7,546 nucleotides of DNA, from positions 1 to 7,546 of the forward strand of contig CAZEDU010000172.1 of the NCBI GenBank assembly GCA_964511185.1. Reading direction: 5' to 3'. The stretch is from CAZEDU01 sp964511185. Its GTDB lineage: Bacteria > Myxococcota > Myxococcia > Myxococcales > Myxococcaceae. This document shows positions 6,672-7,546 of this stretch, in pieces. A model generated the notes under the pieces. That model was not told the DNA's origin. It searched no databases and saw only the letters and a list, made by a program, of their open reading frames with translations. Position 1 is the stretch's first letter; the number at the start of each line of letters is the position of its first letter. The position numbers and the translations under genes are program-made.

Positions 6672-7546
<875 letters not shown>

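Overview
The window is very GC-rich (clearly above 60% by eye, with G/C in most third codon positions) and looks like chromosome from a myxobacterium or relative (Myxococcota/Deltaproteobacteria). The reasons are a TonB-dependent receptor with an N-terminal TonB-C-like domain, two lipoproteins (one a cysteine-rich modular type common in that group), and a conserved clpX. The phylum call is an inference from gene style, not from a marker phylogeny. No RNA gene, mobile element, CRISPR array or integrase was seen. All genes are intact except clpX, which runs off the right edge.

Layout. Positions 1-95 are a short leader with no promoter I can support. On the + strand, 96-2714 is an outer-membrane TonB-dependent receptor. 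It overlaps by one base (TGATG) a lipoprotein gene at 2714-3922, so the two form a coupled operon, probably an outer-membrane receptor with its accessory lipoprotein. Eight bases later the minus-strand block begins tail to tail. Reading leftward from the right edge, that block holds clpX (C-terminal 290 residues), a 175-bp gap with a candidate promoter, a compact fatty acid hydroxylase family membrane protein, a 10-bp hairpin with a T run, dps, a 55-bp gap with a second hairpin, and a cysteine-rich lipoprotein built of seven four-cysteine modules.

How it fits together. The + strand pair is an import or surface-binding unit for an unknown ligand. The minus-strand genes suit stress and envelope maintenance: ClpX (unfoldase of the ClpXP protease), a lipid-modifying di-iron enzyme, and the iron-storing, DNA-protecting Dps. 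The hairpins suggest they are separate or attenuated transcription units rather than one plain operon. Nothing here amounts to a clearly new system. The points most worth a second look are the receptor/TonB-C fusion with its coupled lipoprotein, the hairpin just in front of the dps ribosome binding site, and the regular cysteine modules.
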